DNA of 64,000 nucleotides. Source: Ruminococcus sp. Its GTDB lineage: Bacteria > Bacillota > Clostridia > Oscillospirales > Acutalibacteraceae. The notes below the pieces were generated by a model that made no database searches, was not told where the DNA came from, and worked only from the letters and a program-made list of their open reading frames with translations. A program made the position numbers and the translations under genes. The stretch covers positions 79,106 to 143,105 of the forward strand of contig JAMPDR010000001.1 of assembly GCA_023665555.1 (NCBI GenBank), written 5' to 3'. This document shows, piece by piece, positions 43,761 through 54,500 of this stretch (the first letter of the stretch is position 1; every line of letters starts with the position of its first letter).

Positions 43761-43784
43761 AAAAGCAGGCTTATGCCTGCTTTT
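43761..43784. terminator. Terminator behind rpsU
   Basis: AAAAGCAGGC (43761-43770) and GCCTGCTTTT (43775-43784) form a palindrome with A/T flanks on both sides, so it works in either direction; it lies 8 bases past the rpsU stop. Confidence 0.8.
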
Positions 43785-43791
43785 GAGTTAC

Positions 43792-43968
43792 TTATTTGTA
43801 TTTGCGCTTACGAGCGGCTTCAGACTTCTTCTTTCTTGCAACAGAAGGTTTCTCATAATGTTCTCTTTTACGAACTTCCTGAATGATACCATCACGTGAA
43901 GTCTGTCTTTTGAAACGTCTGAGAGCACTGTCCAAGGATTCGTTCTCTTTAACTTTTACCTGACTCAT
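43792..43968 (-). CDS. rpsU: Ribosomal protein S21
   Basis: Encodes 58 residues, a full-length S21. The sequence [19 protein letters not shown] (about 4-22) and the basic C-terminus with [10 protein letters not shown] match the family. The start has GGAGGG eight to nine bases upstream. It is transcribed from a consensus promoter at 44029-44057 and ends at its own terminator. Confidence 0.95.
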   Translation of the reverse strand: MSQVKVKENESLDSALRRFKRQTSRDGIIQEVRKREHYEKPSVARKKKSEAARKRKYK

Positions 43969-44028
43969 CTATAATTCCCTCCCTCCGCCTGATAGCAGGG
44001 GTATATTTCCTATTAGGATACGGTGAAT

Positions 44029-44057
44029 ATTATACAGTAACTAAATCAACTTGTCAA
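44029..44057 (-). promoter_or_regulatory. Consensus promoter of rpsU
   Basis: On the minus strand TTGACA (44052-44057), 17 bases, TATAAT (44029-44034), a perfect sigma-A promoter. It gives a leader of about 55 bases. Confidence 0.85.
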
Positions 44058-44169
44058 GAGAAAAATGGTGCTAATATTAAAAGATTTTGTAAATATTTGC
44101 ATTTTTTTCGATACTTATTGAAAAAATACAAGATTATCGACAAATGTAATCCTATTGCATAGAGAAAGA

Positions 44170-44194
44170 TCCTCATCAGATTTTATGATGAGGA
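44170..44194 (-). terminator. Terminator behind leuS
   Basis: TCCTCATCA (44170-44178) pairs with TGATGAGGA (44186-44194); on the minus strand TCTTTCTC follows. It ends the yhbY-nadD-yqeK-rsfS-leuS run. Confidence 0.65.
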
Positions 44195-44208
44195 ACAATT
44201 TTGAAGTT

Positions 44209-46623
44209 TTATTTGACAACGATATTAACAAGTCTGCCCTTGATATAAAGTTCTTTAACGATGTTTTTACCGTTTATCTCTGCGGCAATTTTTTCATCCT
44301 GCTTTGCAAGAGCAATTGCATCTTCTGATTCAATGTTTGCATCAACATTAAGTCTTGCACGAACCTTACCGTTAACTTGAACAGCAATCTCGATTGTATC
44401 ATCAACACACTTGCTTTCATCATAGGACGGCCACTTCTGATCTGTGACTGTGCCGCCAAAGTTCATAACATCCCACAATTCCTCTGTCATGTGAGGGGCA
44501 AAGGGATTGAATAAAATTGTAAGCGTCTTAAGATCATCGCGTGAAACCGAGCCGATTTCATACATCTTATTAACAAGTGTCATCATTGCCGCAATTGCAG
44601 TGTTAAACTTCAAGGAGTCAATATCTTCAGTTACCTTTTTGATTGTTTTATGCATGAGCGATTCAAGTTCAGAAGTATAACCATCTTTATCGTTCACCAT
44701 CTCCTGAATTGACCAAACTCTATCAATGAAACGTTTGCAGCCTTTAACGCCCTGCGGATTCCACGGAGCAGCCTTTTCAAAGTCGCCGACGAACATTTCA
44801 TAAGTACGCATTGTGTCTGCACCGAATTCATCAACAACCTCATCCGGGTTAACAACATTGCCGCGTGACTTACTCATCTTTTCGCCGTTTGCTCCGAGAA
44901 TCATACCGTGACTTGTACGTTTCTTATAAGGCTCACTTGTGGGAACAACACCGATATCATAAAGGAACTTATGCCAGAAACGGCTGTAAAGCAAGTGGAG
45001 AGTTGTATGCTCCATGCCGCCGTTATACCAATCAACAGGCGACCAATATTCAAGCGCTTCTTTCGATGCAAGAGCGTTATCGTTGTGAGGATCGCAATAG
45101 CGAAGGAAATACCATGACGAACCTGCCCACTGAGGCATTGTGTCGGTTTCTCTTTTTGCTTTGCCGCCGCACTTCGGGCATGTTGTATTAACCCAATCAG
45201 TCATTTTGGCAAGCGGAGATTCGCCTGTTTCAGTCGGTTCATAGCTATCGACTTTAGGCAGTTTGAGCGGAAGTTCGCTTTCATCAAGAGGTACCATGCC
45301 GCATTTTTCGCAATGAACAATAGGAATCGGCTCACCCCAATATCTCTGACGGGCAAACACCCAGTCACGCAGTTTATAGTTGATCTTCTGATGGCCTACA
45401 CCCTTTTCAGTCAGCCATTCAACAATTTTCACCTTGGCATCTTCAACAGAAAGTCCTGTGAGGAAGCCTGAGTTGACCATAACACCTGTTGCGCAATCGG
45501 TGAATGCCTCTTTCTGAACATCGCCGCCGGAAACAACTTCGATTATCGGAAGTTCAAATTTCTTCGCAAACTCCCAGTCACGTGTATCATGAGCCGGAAC
45601 AGCCATGATTGCACCTGTTCCGTAGGAAACCAGAACATAGTCTGAAATGAAGATAGGAATCTCTGTTCCGTTAACAGGATTAATAGCCTTAACACCGTCA
45701 AGCATAACACCTGTTTTATCCTTGTTGACCTCAGTACGCTCGAAGTCTGACTTTCTTGCGGCCGCGGCCTGATATGCCTTGACCTCATCAAGGTTATTGA
45801 TTTTATCTGCCCATTTTTCAATGAACTCATGTTCGGGCGAAATAACCATATATGTAGCGCCGAAGAGAGTATCAGGACGTGTTGTGTAAATTCTGAGTGT
45901 GTCACCGACGGTGGTGTCAAAATCAACCTCTGCACCTGTTGACTTACCTATCCAGTTTTTCTGCTGAAGTTTAACTCTTTCGATATAGTCAAGATCATCA
46001 AGGTCATTGAGAAGTCTTTCAGCGTATGCAGTAATTTTCAGCATCCACTGACTTTTGGTTTTATGAATTACTTCACTGCCGCAGCGTTCACAAACACCGT
46101 TAACAACTTCTTCGTTTGCGAGCACGCATTTGCATGAAGTACACCAGTTAACTGCCATTTCCTTTTTATATGCAAGTCCTTTTTTGAACATTTGCAGGAA
46201 TATCCACTGTGTCCACTTATAGTAAGACGGATCGGTAGTATTGATTTCTCTGCTCCAGTCAAATGAAAAGCCGAGAGATTGCAACTGCTGTTTAAAGTGA
46301 GCAACGTTATTTTTTGTTACCACTTCAGGGTGAATGTGATTTTTGATAGCATAGTTTTCAGTCGGCAGACCGAATGCATCCCAACCAATCGGATAAAGGA
46401 CATTATATCCCTCAAGGCGCTTCTTTCTTGCAATGATGTCAAGGGCGGTATAAGGTCTGGGATGTCCGACATGAAGACCCTGACCTGACGGATAAGGGAA
46501 CTCAATCAGGCAATAAAACTTCGGGAGAGAATAGTCCTGCTTTGCATGGAATACTCCACTCTTTTCCCAGTTTTCCTGCCACTTTTTTTCTGCTTTTTTA
46601 AAATCGTAATACAAATTTATCAC
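44209..46623 (-). CDS. leuS: Leucyl-tRNA synthetase
   Basis: Encodes 804 residues. Class I motif [12 protein letters not shown] (about 52-63) and KMSKS motif [12 protein letters not shown] (near residue 575) are visible, as is a zinc knuckle (CTSCKCVL...CERCG). The editing domain lies in between ([18 protein letters not shown], about 322-339). It is the last gene of the rsfS run and has a terminator. No T-box was found, since it lies inside the operon. Confidence 0.97.
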   Translation of the reverse strand: MINLYYDFKKAEKKWQENWEKSGVFHAKQDYSLPKFYCLIEFPYPSGQGLHVGHPRPYTALDIIARKKRLEGYNVLYPIGWDAFGLPTENYAIKNHIHPEVVTKNNVAHFKQQLQSLGFSFDWSREINTTDPSYYKWTQWIFLQMFKKGLAYKKEMAVNWCTSCKCVLANEEVVNGVCERCGSEVIHKTKSQWMLKITAYAERLLNDLDDLDYIERVKLQQKNWIGKSTGAEVDFDTTVGDTLRIYTTRPDTLFGATYMVISPEHEFIEKWADKINNLDEVKAYQAAAARKSDFERTEVNKDKTGVMLDGVKAINPVNGTEIPIFISDYVLVSYGTGAIMAVPAHDTRDWEFAKKFELPIIEVVSGGDVQKEAFTDCATGVMVNSGFLTGLSVEDAKVKIVEWLTEKGVGHQKINYKLRDWVFARQRYWGEPIPIVHCEKCGMVPLDESELPLKLPKVDSYEPTETGESPLAKMTDWVNTTCPKCGGKAKRETDTMPQWAGSSWYFLRYCDPHNDNALASKEALEYWSPVDWYNGGMEHTTLHLLYSRFWHKFLYDIGVVPTSEPYKKRTSHGMILGANGEKMSKSRGNVVNPDEVVDEFGADTMRTYEMFVGDFEKAAPWNPQGVKGCKRFIDRVWSIQEMVNDKDGYTSELESLMHKTIKKVTEDIDSLKFNTAIAAMMTLVNKMYEIGSVSRDDLKTLTILFNPFAPHMTEELWDVMNFGGTVTDQKWPSYDESKCVDDTIEIAVQVNGKVRARLNVDANIESEDAIALAKQDEKIAAEINGKNIVKELYIKGRLVNIVVK

Positions 46624-46640
46624 TCCGTTTTTGATTAATA

Positions 46641-46991
46641 TTATTCAATTATATCGCTTAAATCAAGTGCGTTTGCATCTGACCATAGTCGTTCAAGATT
46701 ATAATATTCTCTGCTTTCGCCTGTGAACACATGAACGATTACCGAGCCATAGTCAAGCAATATCCAGCCTGTGGCTCTTCCCTCAATGTGATTCGGCTTA
46801 ACACCAAGCTGTCCGAGTTCATATTCAACCTCATCTGCAAGTGCTTTAACATGCGTGTTTGAAGTACCGCTTGCGATTATGAAATAGTCAGCCACGATTG
46901 AAAATTCAGTGATGTGAATGGCTTTGATGTCAATCGCTTTTTTGTTGTCAAGAACCTTAACAGCTGCTTTTGTAAGTTCAAGTTCCGTCAT
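46641..46991 (-). CDS. rsfS: Ribosome silencing factor RsfS
   Basis: Encodes 116 residues starting from MTELELTK at 46991; AAAGGA is about nine bases upstream. The conserved [20 protein letters not shown] and [20 protein letters not shown] motifs identify the family. It binds L14 and blocks subunit joining during starvation. It overlaps no gene but is close to yqeK and leuS. Confidence 0.95.
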   Translation of the reverse strand: MTELELTKAAVKVLDNKKAIDIKAIHITEFSIVADYFIIASGTSNTHVKALADEVEYELGQLGVKPNHIEGRATGWILLDYGSVIVHVFTGESREYYNLERLWSDANALDLSDIIE

Positions 46992-47039
46992 TATTATCAG
47001 TCCTTTCGGGATTGAATTTTTATAGAAAACACCAATCAA

Positions 47040-47618
47040 TCAGCGTTTACTAATGATAAGTTCATTATAAAATTCAACACTGTCAGTGTGAATAAGTTTT
47101 TCTTTTTTTGAAAGGCTTTTAAGCGAAAACTTCAGTGCATAAAGTGCCGCTTTATCAAGACTTTCATCAGCCAGTTCGCGCATGACATCAACATCTTCAT
47201 AGTCACGCTCTGCTGAAATATAGTCGGCAATATAAACAATCTTCTCAAGCAGAGTCATACCTGCCTTGCCTGTTGTGTGATATCTGATTGCACCGAGAAT
47301 TTCCTTATCAGTGATTCCGAGAACTTTTTCGGCATAGACCGCTCCTGACATTGCATGCCATAATTTCGGATTATTAAGTTCCGTCTGACTTAGTATTATA
47401 CCATTATCTGTTAACATTTGCAACTGATTATCAGGAATTTCATTTTTTGTCACATCATGAAGTAACCCTGCAATATATGCCTTATCTCTATCGCCGCCGT
47501 ATTTTTCGGCGAGATACACTGCACTGTCGGCGACATTTAGTGAATGAATATATCGCTTCTCTTTAAGTCTGCCCGAAAGCAGTGCTTTAAATTCATCAGC
47601 ACGTTCTATATAACTCAT
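47040..47618 (-). CDS. yqeK: YqeK, HD-domain diadenosine tetraphosphatase
   Basis: Encodes 192 residues of an HD domain. Metal ligands include HSLNVADSAV (His), LLHDVTKNE (HD pair) and LWHAMSGAV. The family hydrolyses Ap4A in Firmicutes. It overlaps nadD by four bases, the classic order nadD-yqeK-rsfS. Confidence 0.93.
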   Translation of the reverse strand: MSYIERADEFKALLSGRLKEKRYIHSLNVADSAVYLAEKYGGDRDKAYIAGLLHDVTKNEIPDNQLQMLTDNGIILSQTELNNPKLWHAMSGAVYAEKVLGITDKEILGAIRYHTTGKAGMTLLEKIVYIADYISAERDYEDVDVMRELADESLDKAALYALKFSLKSLSKKEKLIHTDSVEFYNELIISKR

Positions 47619-48223
47619 TTGTAAAATCCCTTTTCCTTTATGAATTCAATAACACCGTCTGTGAGAAAACCACCCATATCTTCGCCGTTTTTGATTTTCT
47701 GACGAATCGAGGTTGAGGACATCTCGAGCGGCGGCAATGTTGAAATGATGATATCGCCGTTCGATACATCAAGCTGCAACACATCACGTGCATAGCTGCA
47801 CAAGGTTTCATATCCTGCTGAATCTTCCCTTGATGCAACGCAAAGAGTGCAGAGAGAGATTATATCTCTGTAACGATACCACTTATGAAATGACAACAGC
47901 ATGTCCGAACCTATGATAAGGAAAAACTCATCATTTGGATAACGCTTTTTCATCTCTTCGAGAGTGTCTATGGTATAGCTTTTACCTTGGCGAAGTAATT
48001 CAATGGCACTGACTTCAAAAAAGCTGTCAGTAAAAGTTCGCCTGCACATTTTCAGTCTGTCACTGCCGCTTTGAAGTTCATGTGTTTGCTTATGCGGCGG
48101 AACAAACGTTGGTATGACTATAATCTTATCAAGTGCGGCAGTTTCTTTTATCTGCTTTGCAAGATACACATGTGCTTTATGCGGTGGATTGAATGTACCG
48201 CCGAAGATACCGATTCTGCTCAT
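47615..48223 (-). CDS. nadD: Nicotinate-nucleotide adenylyltransferase
   Basis: Encodes 202 residues. The nucleotidyltransferase motif GGTFNPPHKAHVYLA (about 8-22) and the C-terminal ISSTSIR-like region (EMSSTSIRQKIKNG) are visible. It makes deamido-NAD for NAD synthesis. Overlaps yhbY by four bases and yqeK by four bases. Confidence 0.95.
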   Translation of the reverse strand: MSRIGIFGGTFNPPHKAHVYLAKQIKETAALDKIIVIPTFVPPHKQTHELQSGSDRLKMCRRTFTDSFFEVSAIELLRQGKSYTIDTLEEMKKRYPNDEFFLIIGSDMLLSFHKWYRYRDIISLCTLCVASREDSAGYETLCSYARDVLQLDVSNGDIIISTLPPLEMSSTSIRQKIKNGEDMGGFLTDGVIEFIKEKGFYK

Positions 48224-48618
48224 TTTGATTTACGCACGGATCTTACCGGTGAATATCGGCGCTTTTCGTTCATCTCACGATAAAGTTTTTCTTTGGCTTT
48301 TTTTGCCGCCATCTTTTTATTTTTTTCTTTTTGAGCAGCCTTTTCCTTAAGTTCAGGACTTTCACGATAGAGTACGATAACTCCGCCGATTACCTGGATA
48401 ACATCAGCACCCGTTGCTTTTGCAAGTTCATCAGCAACCTCTCTGGGTGTTTCGGGTGAAGATTCAAGCAAAACCTTAACCTTAATAAGTTCCCTGGCAC
48501 GAAGTGCATCGTCGGTTTGCTTGATTAATGCCTCTGACATACCGCCCTTTCCGATTTGAAAAAGCGGGTCAAGTGAATTAGCCTGCGCTCTGAAAGCTGC
48601 ACGTTCTTTTCCTGTCAT
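48220..48618 (-). CDS. yhbY: YhbY-family RNA-binding protein (CRM domain)
   Basis: Encodes 132 residues. The CRM domain (about 1-92) carries DPLFQIGKGGMSEA and VIQVIGGVIVLYRESPE. The last 40 residues are a Lys/Arg-rich tail, longer than in the short YhbY proteins. It binds pre-50S ribosomal particles. It usually follows obgE; here no GTPase gene is present upstream, only a 187-base gap. Confidence 0.9.
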   Translation of the reverse strand: MTGKERAAFRAQANSLDPLFQIGKGGMSEALIKQTDDALRARELIKVKVLLESSPETPREVADELAKATGADVIQVIGGVIVLYRESPELKEKAAQKEKNKKMAAKKAKEKLYREMNEKRRYSPVRSVRKSK

Positions 48619-48654
48619 GAATATACTCCTTATATTAAAATTCTTTAGTAAACG

Positions 48655-48813
48655 ATGATTAAATCCGGTGCGCTGATCGTGCCCTCAGAAATTTCGTCAG
48701 ATTGCACAGGATTGACGCAGTCATACTTTCCGTATTTCAAGGAAATTCTGTGCGATATGACGGAACTTTATGCAAACGAGCAGTGTGCCGAGATTTATTC
48801 AGCGTTTACTTAG
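48655..48813 (+). other. 52-codon orphan ORF, possible gene remnant
   Basis: A rightward frame from 48655 gives MIKSGALIVPSEIS, then SYFPYFKEILCDMTELY, and ends in AEIYSAFT. It has no ribosome binding site and its in-frame codon just upstream is a stop. It fills the gap between yhbY and the GNAT gene and overlaps the GNAT stop. It may be a decayed fragment of a larger gene. The family is not recognised. Confidence 0.25.
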
Positions 48814-49258
48814 TCATTTCTATATACGGCAACTCGTTATAGCCGTTTTTCTTATATGCTTTGATTGCATTAATGTTGCTCGGTTCAACCTCTAATCTCA
48901 TGCGAACCGCTGTGTTTTTAAATTTGTCATCTAAGAATCTGAAATAATCCGAGCCGATTCCCTTGTGCCTGTATTCAGGCTTTATATAAAGATCCTCAAT
49001 CCAGATGCATAAGCCGCCGAACTCAGTTGAATAGCTTTTGGCAAGCATTGAATATCCGATAATTTCACCACCGTCTTTAAAAACATATCCCTCAATATAA
49101 GGATTATCACTGACACAGTCCTTTATGTCCTGCTTTAAAATTTCATCAGATGCTTTGTGCAAAATTGCAGGCGATTGATAAAATTCTCGCATCATGCTGA
49201 GAACTTCATCAAAATCGTCAGCTGTCATTGGATCGATTTTAAATATCATATTTTTCAT
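48806..49258 (-). CDS. GNAT-family N-acetyltransferase
   Basis: Encodes 150 residues. The acetyl-CoA loop is YRHKGIGSDYFRFL (about 96-109), preceded by WIEDLYIKPE; the C-terminal EVEPSNINAIKAYKKNGYNEL is characteristic. Substrate unknown. The start overlaps the stop of the rdgB-like gene by four bases, so it is translated from the same mRNA. Confidence 0.85.
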   Translation of the reverse strand: MKNMIFKIDPMTADDFDEVLSMMREFYQSPAILHKASDEILKQDIKDCVSDNPYIEGYVFKDGGEIIGYSMLAKSYSTEFGGLCIWIEDLYIKPEYRHKGIGSDYFRFLDDKFKNTAVRMRLEVEPSNINAIKAYKKNGYNELPYIEMTK

Positions 49259-50610
49259 CCTTGTAAGTTGTTATCTTTTATAAAGTCAGCAAGCATGGTT
49301 TGAACATCCTCTTCACAGTCATAAATCTTAGATTCTATTTCATCGAATTTATCAAAATGTTCTTCGTACCTATCAATGTAATCTTCCGTTTGAGTTTCAT
49401 TGGAAAAATCAAAGTCTTTCGGAAAAAGATTGATTGCTTCACTTAAACATTTTGCATAAGTCTTTGCCCCGATTAATTCAAGATACTTAACTGTTTCAAC
49501 ACAGTATCTTGAAAATGCAGTGGAAAAATATTCAGAAAAGCCGTCACCGTTTACCGTTTCAATGAAATTTTCGCATAAAACAAATTGTGCTTCAACGTCA
49601 GTTAGTGTTGACATATTTTCACCGAAATCACATTTATCATAAAGGCTCATGTCACTTTCACTCACATCAGATAAATCATCAGCAATAATGCCCTTGACTT
49701 CATTCCATCTATCAGCAAATCCGATTGCATCAGCATAACCGTCCGGACCACAGGTTCTTTGCTTAAACAGTCTGAGATAATATTTTGCCGCTGCTATGTC
49801 ACCTTTATTTTTATAATAACAACCTATTTCAAACAATGAAACTGCACCAATATCGTCAGTGTCCTGCTTTGATAAGAAAACGATATTTTCCGTATAATCT
49901 ATATGCAACTCATTCTTCAGTTCAACTAACTTTTCATGAGTTCTGATTATTACTTCATCTGTTTGATTTCCTATAATAAGACGCTTTTCAAGTTTGGAGA
50001 TTTTTCTGAGTTTCTTTTTATCCTCTATATACTTTGGTAAAACCGCCACTAATTCTCGAAGTGCATTTCCTCTGTGGCTGACTGCATCTTTTTCTTCGGC
50101 TGAAAGTTCTGCAAAACTCTTTTCGCCAACCATGAAAATCGGGTCATAGCCGAAACCGCCGTTTCCGATTTTTTCATAGCCGATTTTGCCCTCACATTTG
50201 CCCTCAATGTTCAGAGTTATGCCTTCGGGGAAGCAAACGCAAATTGAACTTACAAACCTTGCTGTTCGTTTTTCATCGGGAACATCACTAAGATTTTTCA
50301 GAAGTTTTTGTATGTTCGCTTCATCGTCACCGTGTTCACCTGAATATCTTGCTGAGTATACACCCGGTTCACCGCCGAGAGCATCGACACAAAGTCCGCT
50401 GTCGTCAGCAATGCAAGGCATGCCTGATTCTTTACAGCCGCTGTCAGCTTTCAAAAATGCGTTTTCTTCAAAAGTAGTTCCTGTTTCTTCAACATCAGTA
50501 AGTTCAATACCTGCCATTTCGGCAGTGAGAACCTCAATGCCGAGCGGTGCAAGAATACGCTGCATTTCAGCACATTTTTTCTTATTATGAGTTGCAAGGA
50601 TAAATTTCAT
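49255..50610 (-). CDS. RdgB/HAM1-type dITP/XTP pyrophosphatase with long C-terminal extension
   Basis: Encodes 451 residues, more than twice the usual length of RdgB (about 200). Residues 1-197 are a complete RdgB: LATHNKKKCAEM, ADDSGLCVDALGGEPGVYSARYSG, FGYDPIFM and SHRGNALREL. It removes non-canonical purine nucleoside triphosphates. The rest (about 200-451) has a TPR-like helix pair (SLFEIGCYYKNKGDIAAAKYYLRLFK) and, at about 343-396, FSEYFSTAFSRY...ETVKYLELIGAK, which resembles DUF4375 (DMP19-like). The extension is in frame with no break. Overlaps GNAT and follows ftsY. Confidence 0.85.
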   Translation of the reverse strand: MKFILATHNKKKCAEMQRILAPLGIEVLTAEMAGIELTDVEETGTTFEENAFLKADSGCKESGMPCIADDSGLCVDALGGEPGVYSARYSGEHGDDEANIQKLLKNLSDVPDEKRTARFVSSICVCFPEGITLNIEGKCEGKIGYEKIGNGGFGYDPIFMVGEKSFAELSAEEKDAVSHRGNALRELVAVLPKYIEDKKKLRKISKLEKRLIIGNQTDEVIIRTHEKLVELKNELHIDYTENIVFLSKQDTDDIGAVSLFEIGCYYKNKGDIAAAKYYLRLFKQRTCGPDGYADAIGFADRWNEVKGIIADDLSDVSESDMSLYDKCDFGENMSTLTDVEAQFVLCENFIETVNGDGFSEYFSTAFSRYCVETVKYLELIGAKTYAKCLSEAINLFPKDFDFSNETQTEDYIDRYEEHFDKFDEIESKIYDCEEDVQTMLADFIKDNNLQG

Positions 50611-50612
50611 TA

Positions 50613-51557
50613 TCAGTTCTCCTCGTCTTCATCAGCATGTGTTTCAGCGGTGTTTTCAAACAATGCCTTCGCAAAAACATCTGGTTTGAACGGCTGCAAA
50701 TCGTCAATCTTTTCACCCACACCGATGAACTTAACAGGAAGTTTAAGTTCATTCTTAATTGTGAGCACAACACCGCCTCTTGCAGTTCCGTCGAGTTTTG
50801 TCAGAACGATACCTGTAAGTTCTGCAACATTCATGAATTCTTTTGCCTGGTTAACCGCATTCTGACCTGTTGTTGCATCAAGAACAAGAAGAATTTCACG
50901 GTCGGCATACGGCAATTTCTTGTCAACAATACGATAGATTTTTGCAAGTTCATCCATAAGATTTTTCTTGTTGTGAAGTCTGCCGGCGGTGTCGCAGATG
51001 ATGATATCGCAATCGCGAGAAATGCCTGCATCGATTGTGTCAAAAACAACAGCGGCAGGGTCTGCACCCTCTTTGTGTTTGACCATTTCAACGCCTGCTC
51101 TGTCTGCCCAAACTTCAAGCTGCTCAATTGCTGCTGCACGGAAAGTATCGGCAGCACCGAGAATAACTTTTTTTCCCTGAGCCTTATACATGGCTGCCAT
51201 TTTGCCGATAGTTGTTGTTTTACCTGCACCGTTGACACCGATAACCAGGATAATCGACGGAATTGTTATAAGTCCCATATCCTCGCCGCCGTCAATCATT
51301 TGGGCAACAATATCAGCAATAATCATTTTTGCATGTTTCGGATTTCTGACATCGCCTTTTGCAACACGCTTTTTCAATTCATCAACAATGTCAACAGCAG
51401 TTTGCATACCGACATCGCCCATTATAAGAGCCTCTTCAAGATCATCATACAAATCATCGGTGATCTCTTCATATGCGCCGAGAATGTCCTCAATGTTTTT
51501 GGTCATTCCCTCGCGTGTTTTTTTCAGACCCCAACCGAGCTTTTTAAAAATACCCAT
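50613..51557 (-). CDS. ftsY: Signal recognition particle receptor FtsY
   Basis: Encodes 314 residues, a compact NG-domain FtsY without the long acidic region. GTPase motifs are GVNGAGKTTTIGKMA (about 107-121), DTFRAAAIEQL, DTAGR and TKLDGTARGG. It receives signal recognition particle-ribosome complexes at the membrane. The gene follows smc in the conserved rnc-smc-ftsY block. Confidence 0.97.
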   Translation of the reverse strand: MGIFKKLGWGLKKTREGMTKNIEDILGAYEEITDDLYDDLEEALIMGDVGMQTAVDIVDELKKRVAKGDVRNPKHAKMIIADIVAQMIDGGEDMGLITIPSIILVIGVNGAGKTTTIGKMAAMYKAQGKKVILGAADTFRAAAIEQLEVWADRAGVEMVKHKEGADPAAVVFDTIDAGISRDCDIIICDTAGRLHNKKNLMDELAKIYRIVDKKLPYADREILLVLDATTGQNAVNQAKEFMNVAELTGIVLTKLDGTARGGVVLTIKNELKLPVKFIGVGEKIDDLQPFKPDVFAKALFENTAETHADEDEEN

Positions 51558-51588
51558 TTATATTGTTCCTCCTTGTGGCAAATTAGTA

Positions 51589-54500
51589 TCAGTTAGTTAT
51601 CCCAAGCTTTTCTGCAAGTTCTGCTGTTTTGAGTTCAAGAAGCTTTGACACACCTTGCTCCTGCATTGTGATTCCGTATAGCATGTCGGCTTCTTCCATT
51701 GTGCCGCGTCTGTGAGTAATAAGTATAAACTGAGTGTTTCCCGTCATGCGGCGAACATACTGAGCGTATCTTGTAACGTTCACATCATCAAGCGCAGCTT
51801 CAACCTCATCGAAAATACAGAACGGAGCAGGGTTTACTTTCAAAATTGCAAACAACAGAGATATTGCAGAAAGTCCTTTTTCACCGCCCGAAAGTGAATC
51901 AAGACGCTTAACGTTTTTACCCGGTGGCTGAAGCTTGATATCAATTTCACTTTCAAGCACATCTGTTGGGTCAGTAAGAAGAATTTCAGCCTTACCGCCG
52001 CCGAAAAGTTCCTTAAATGTTTCACCGAAATAAGTATTGATTTTGTTAAACTGTTCTCTGAACTGCTTTGACATTTTATCCGTAAGTTCACTGATAAGTT
52101 TTGTCAGTTCAGTTTTTGATTTTTCAACATCTGAAAGCTGAGTTGACATAAACTCATATCTTTCACTGACTTCTTTATATTCGTCAATTGCACCAACATT
52201 CACCGAACCGAGTGAGCGAATTTTATTTTTGATTTCAACAAGTCGTTTTCTTGTTCCTACAGGGTCGCTTGTTTTTTCTGCTGTTTGCTCAGCTTCACGC
52301 TTGGTAAGTTGATATTCGTCATAAAGCTTGTTGACCGTTTCATCATATTCGGCAGCCATTGTTTGTCTGCGTTCTTCAAGTCTTGCTTTTTCTCCGCTGA
52401 GTTTTTCACGTTCAGCAGACTTTGTTCTCTCACTTGTACGCAGCTTTCCGCTTTTTTCTTCAAAATCAGCACGTTCTTTCTGAAGTAAAACAATGTTATG
52501 TTTCATTGTTTCGCACTCTTCACGCAGCCTTTTGGCCTCTTGCTGAAGTGAAACGATTTCCTGTCTTATCTGCTCATTTTTAAGTTTGATCTGTTCGATT
52601 TCTTCATCGAGTTCTTTATCTCTATCCTCATGACTTACAAGTCTTGCTTTGAGAAGATTCATGCTTTGCGTTCTCGTTTGCAAATCCTTATCGGCATCAT
52701 GCAGATCAAATCTCAATTTTGAAATTTTTGACTGAATACTCTCATTTGAACGTGAGAGTTCATCACGCTGAGAATCAAGTGCTTCAAGACGGCTTTCGTT
52801 TTCAGCAATCTGTGCTGTCAGCTTTTCAACCTGTGCTTTTGCCTCGTTATATGTCAGGCTCAGTGATTCAATACGCTTTTCAAGTCCGTCAAGTTCACTT
52901 TGCAATTCACTCATGCCCTGCTTTGCAAACATATATTGTTCATCTGCAAGACGCTTTTCACCCTCAAGTCTGATTTTTTCTTCTTGATAGGCGGCAAGTT
53001 CGTTTTTTGCCTTTGTAAGCTTTGCTTCCTCTGCGGCAAGCGACTTATCCAATTTATCATAGTCAAGGCGCATACTGTCCAAATCAGCCTTGATTTTGTT
53101 ATACTTTTCGTTAAGGCGGTCGATTTCCATTCCGCGGGATAAAATGCCTGCATTTTTCACTTGTGAACCACCCGTCATTGAACCGCCTGCATTGATAACC
53201 TGACCGTCAAGAGTCACAATTTTGAAGTGATATTTGTATTTTTTGGCAATGTTCACCGCATAGTTAATATCTTCAGCAATAACCGTTCTGCCAAGCAACG
53301 ATGCAATTATCTGACGATAATCATCGTCGGTGTCCACAAGTTCACTAGCGATGCCGACATAACCCTCGCATGTATCCAGTCCGCGTTCATCAAGGGTTCT
53401 GCCCTTAACCGCATTTATCGGCTGGAAGGTTGCACGGCCTGCGCCTGTTCGCTTAAGAAATGCAATTGCGCGCTTTGCGTCACTGTCAGACTTACAAATA
53501 ATGTTCTGCACAGCATTGCCGAGAGCCGTTTCAATTGCAACAGCATAGTCCTCATCAGTGCTGATAAGCTGCGACACTGTTCCGCAAATACCTTCAAGAC
53601 TGCCTTTTGATGCCTCTTTCATAACAGACTTGACCGAACCTGAATATCCCTCCATGTTCTTTTCAAGGTCTTCGAGCATCTTAGCCTTTGAAGAAATATG
53701 CTGTGCTTCAAAGGCGAGATCATCAATCTGTCGTTTGAGTTTATCAGCCTTCGATGCTCTTCCGTCATATATCAGTGTCAAACCGCTTACGGTGTTACTG
53801 ATTGATATAATCTGCTGTTCACATTCTTTCAGTGCCGTGGCAGCCTTATTCTTCTCATCTTCAAGAGTAGTTATATTTGACTCCCTTTGAGAAAGTGACA
53901 ATGCTAAAAATTGTGAACGCGAGCGAATTTCTTCAATTGAAGATTGAACTGTTGATTCATTAACACGGCAGTCAGCAAGCTGTTTTGTAAGATTTGCAAT
54001 ATCAAGTGATAGTGTTGCCGTTTCTCTGTCAAGCGAACTGCCCTCATTTTTTGCAGATTCAAGCTTTTGTTCAACCTGCGCAAGTTTCTGACGCTTTTCG
54101 GCGGCAATGCGCTTAATCTGTTCAATAAGTTTTTCCTCGCCGGCAATCTCTTTTTCAAGTTGCTCGCGGGTTTCAGCTGACATATTTTTATCGCGGTTGA
54201 TTCTTTCAATCGTTTCCTTGTTATGTTCAATTGAATTTTCAAGCACTGCACATTTTGAATCTACTGATGAAGCAAATTCTTCCTTTTGCGAAATTGAAAG
54301 ACGAACCTCATCAATCTTAGCTGTGATTTCCTGTGCTGCGGAAATTGCCTGTTCAATCTGACTCTCAATCTCGGCAAGGTCTTTTTCAACCTGCTCATAG
54401 TGACCGTCAGCAACAAGAATATTATCCTCGTGCTTACGAAGTTCCTCTCTTAACTTATCAATATTATAAAGCCATAAGCCGATTTCCAGCGTTTTTCTTT

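Noticed and set aside
44100..44160. Possible Spo0A box in the gap upstream of rpsU
   Set aside because: The sequence TTGTCGAT matches only loosely, lies behind leuS and is more than 60 bases upstream of the -35 box, with no second box.
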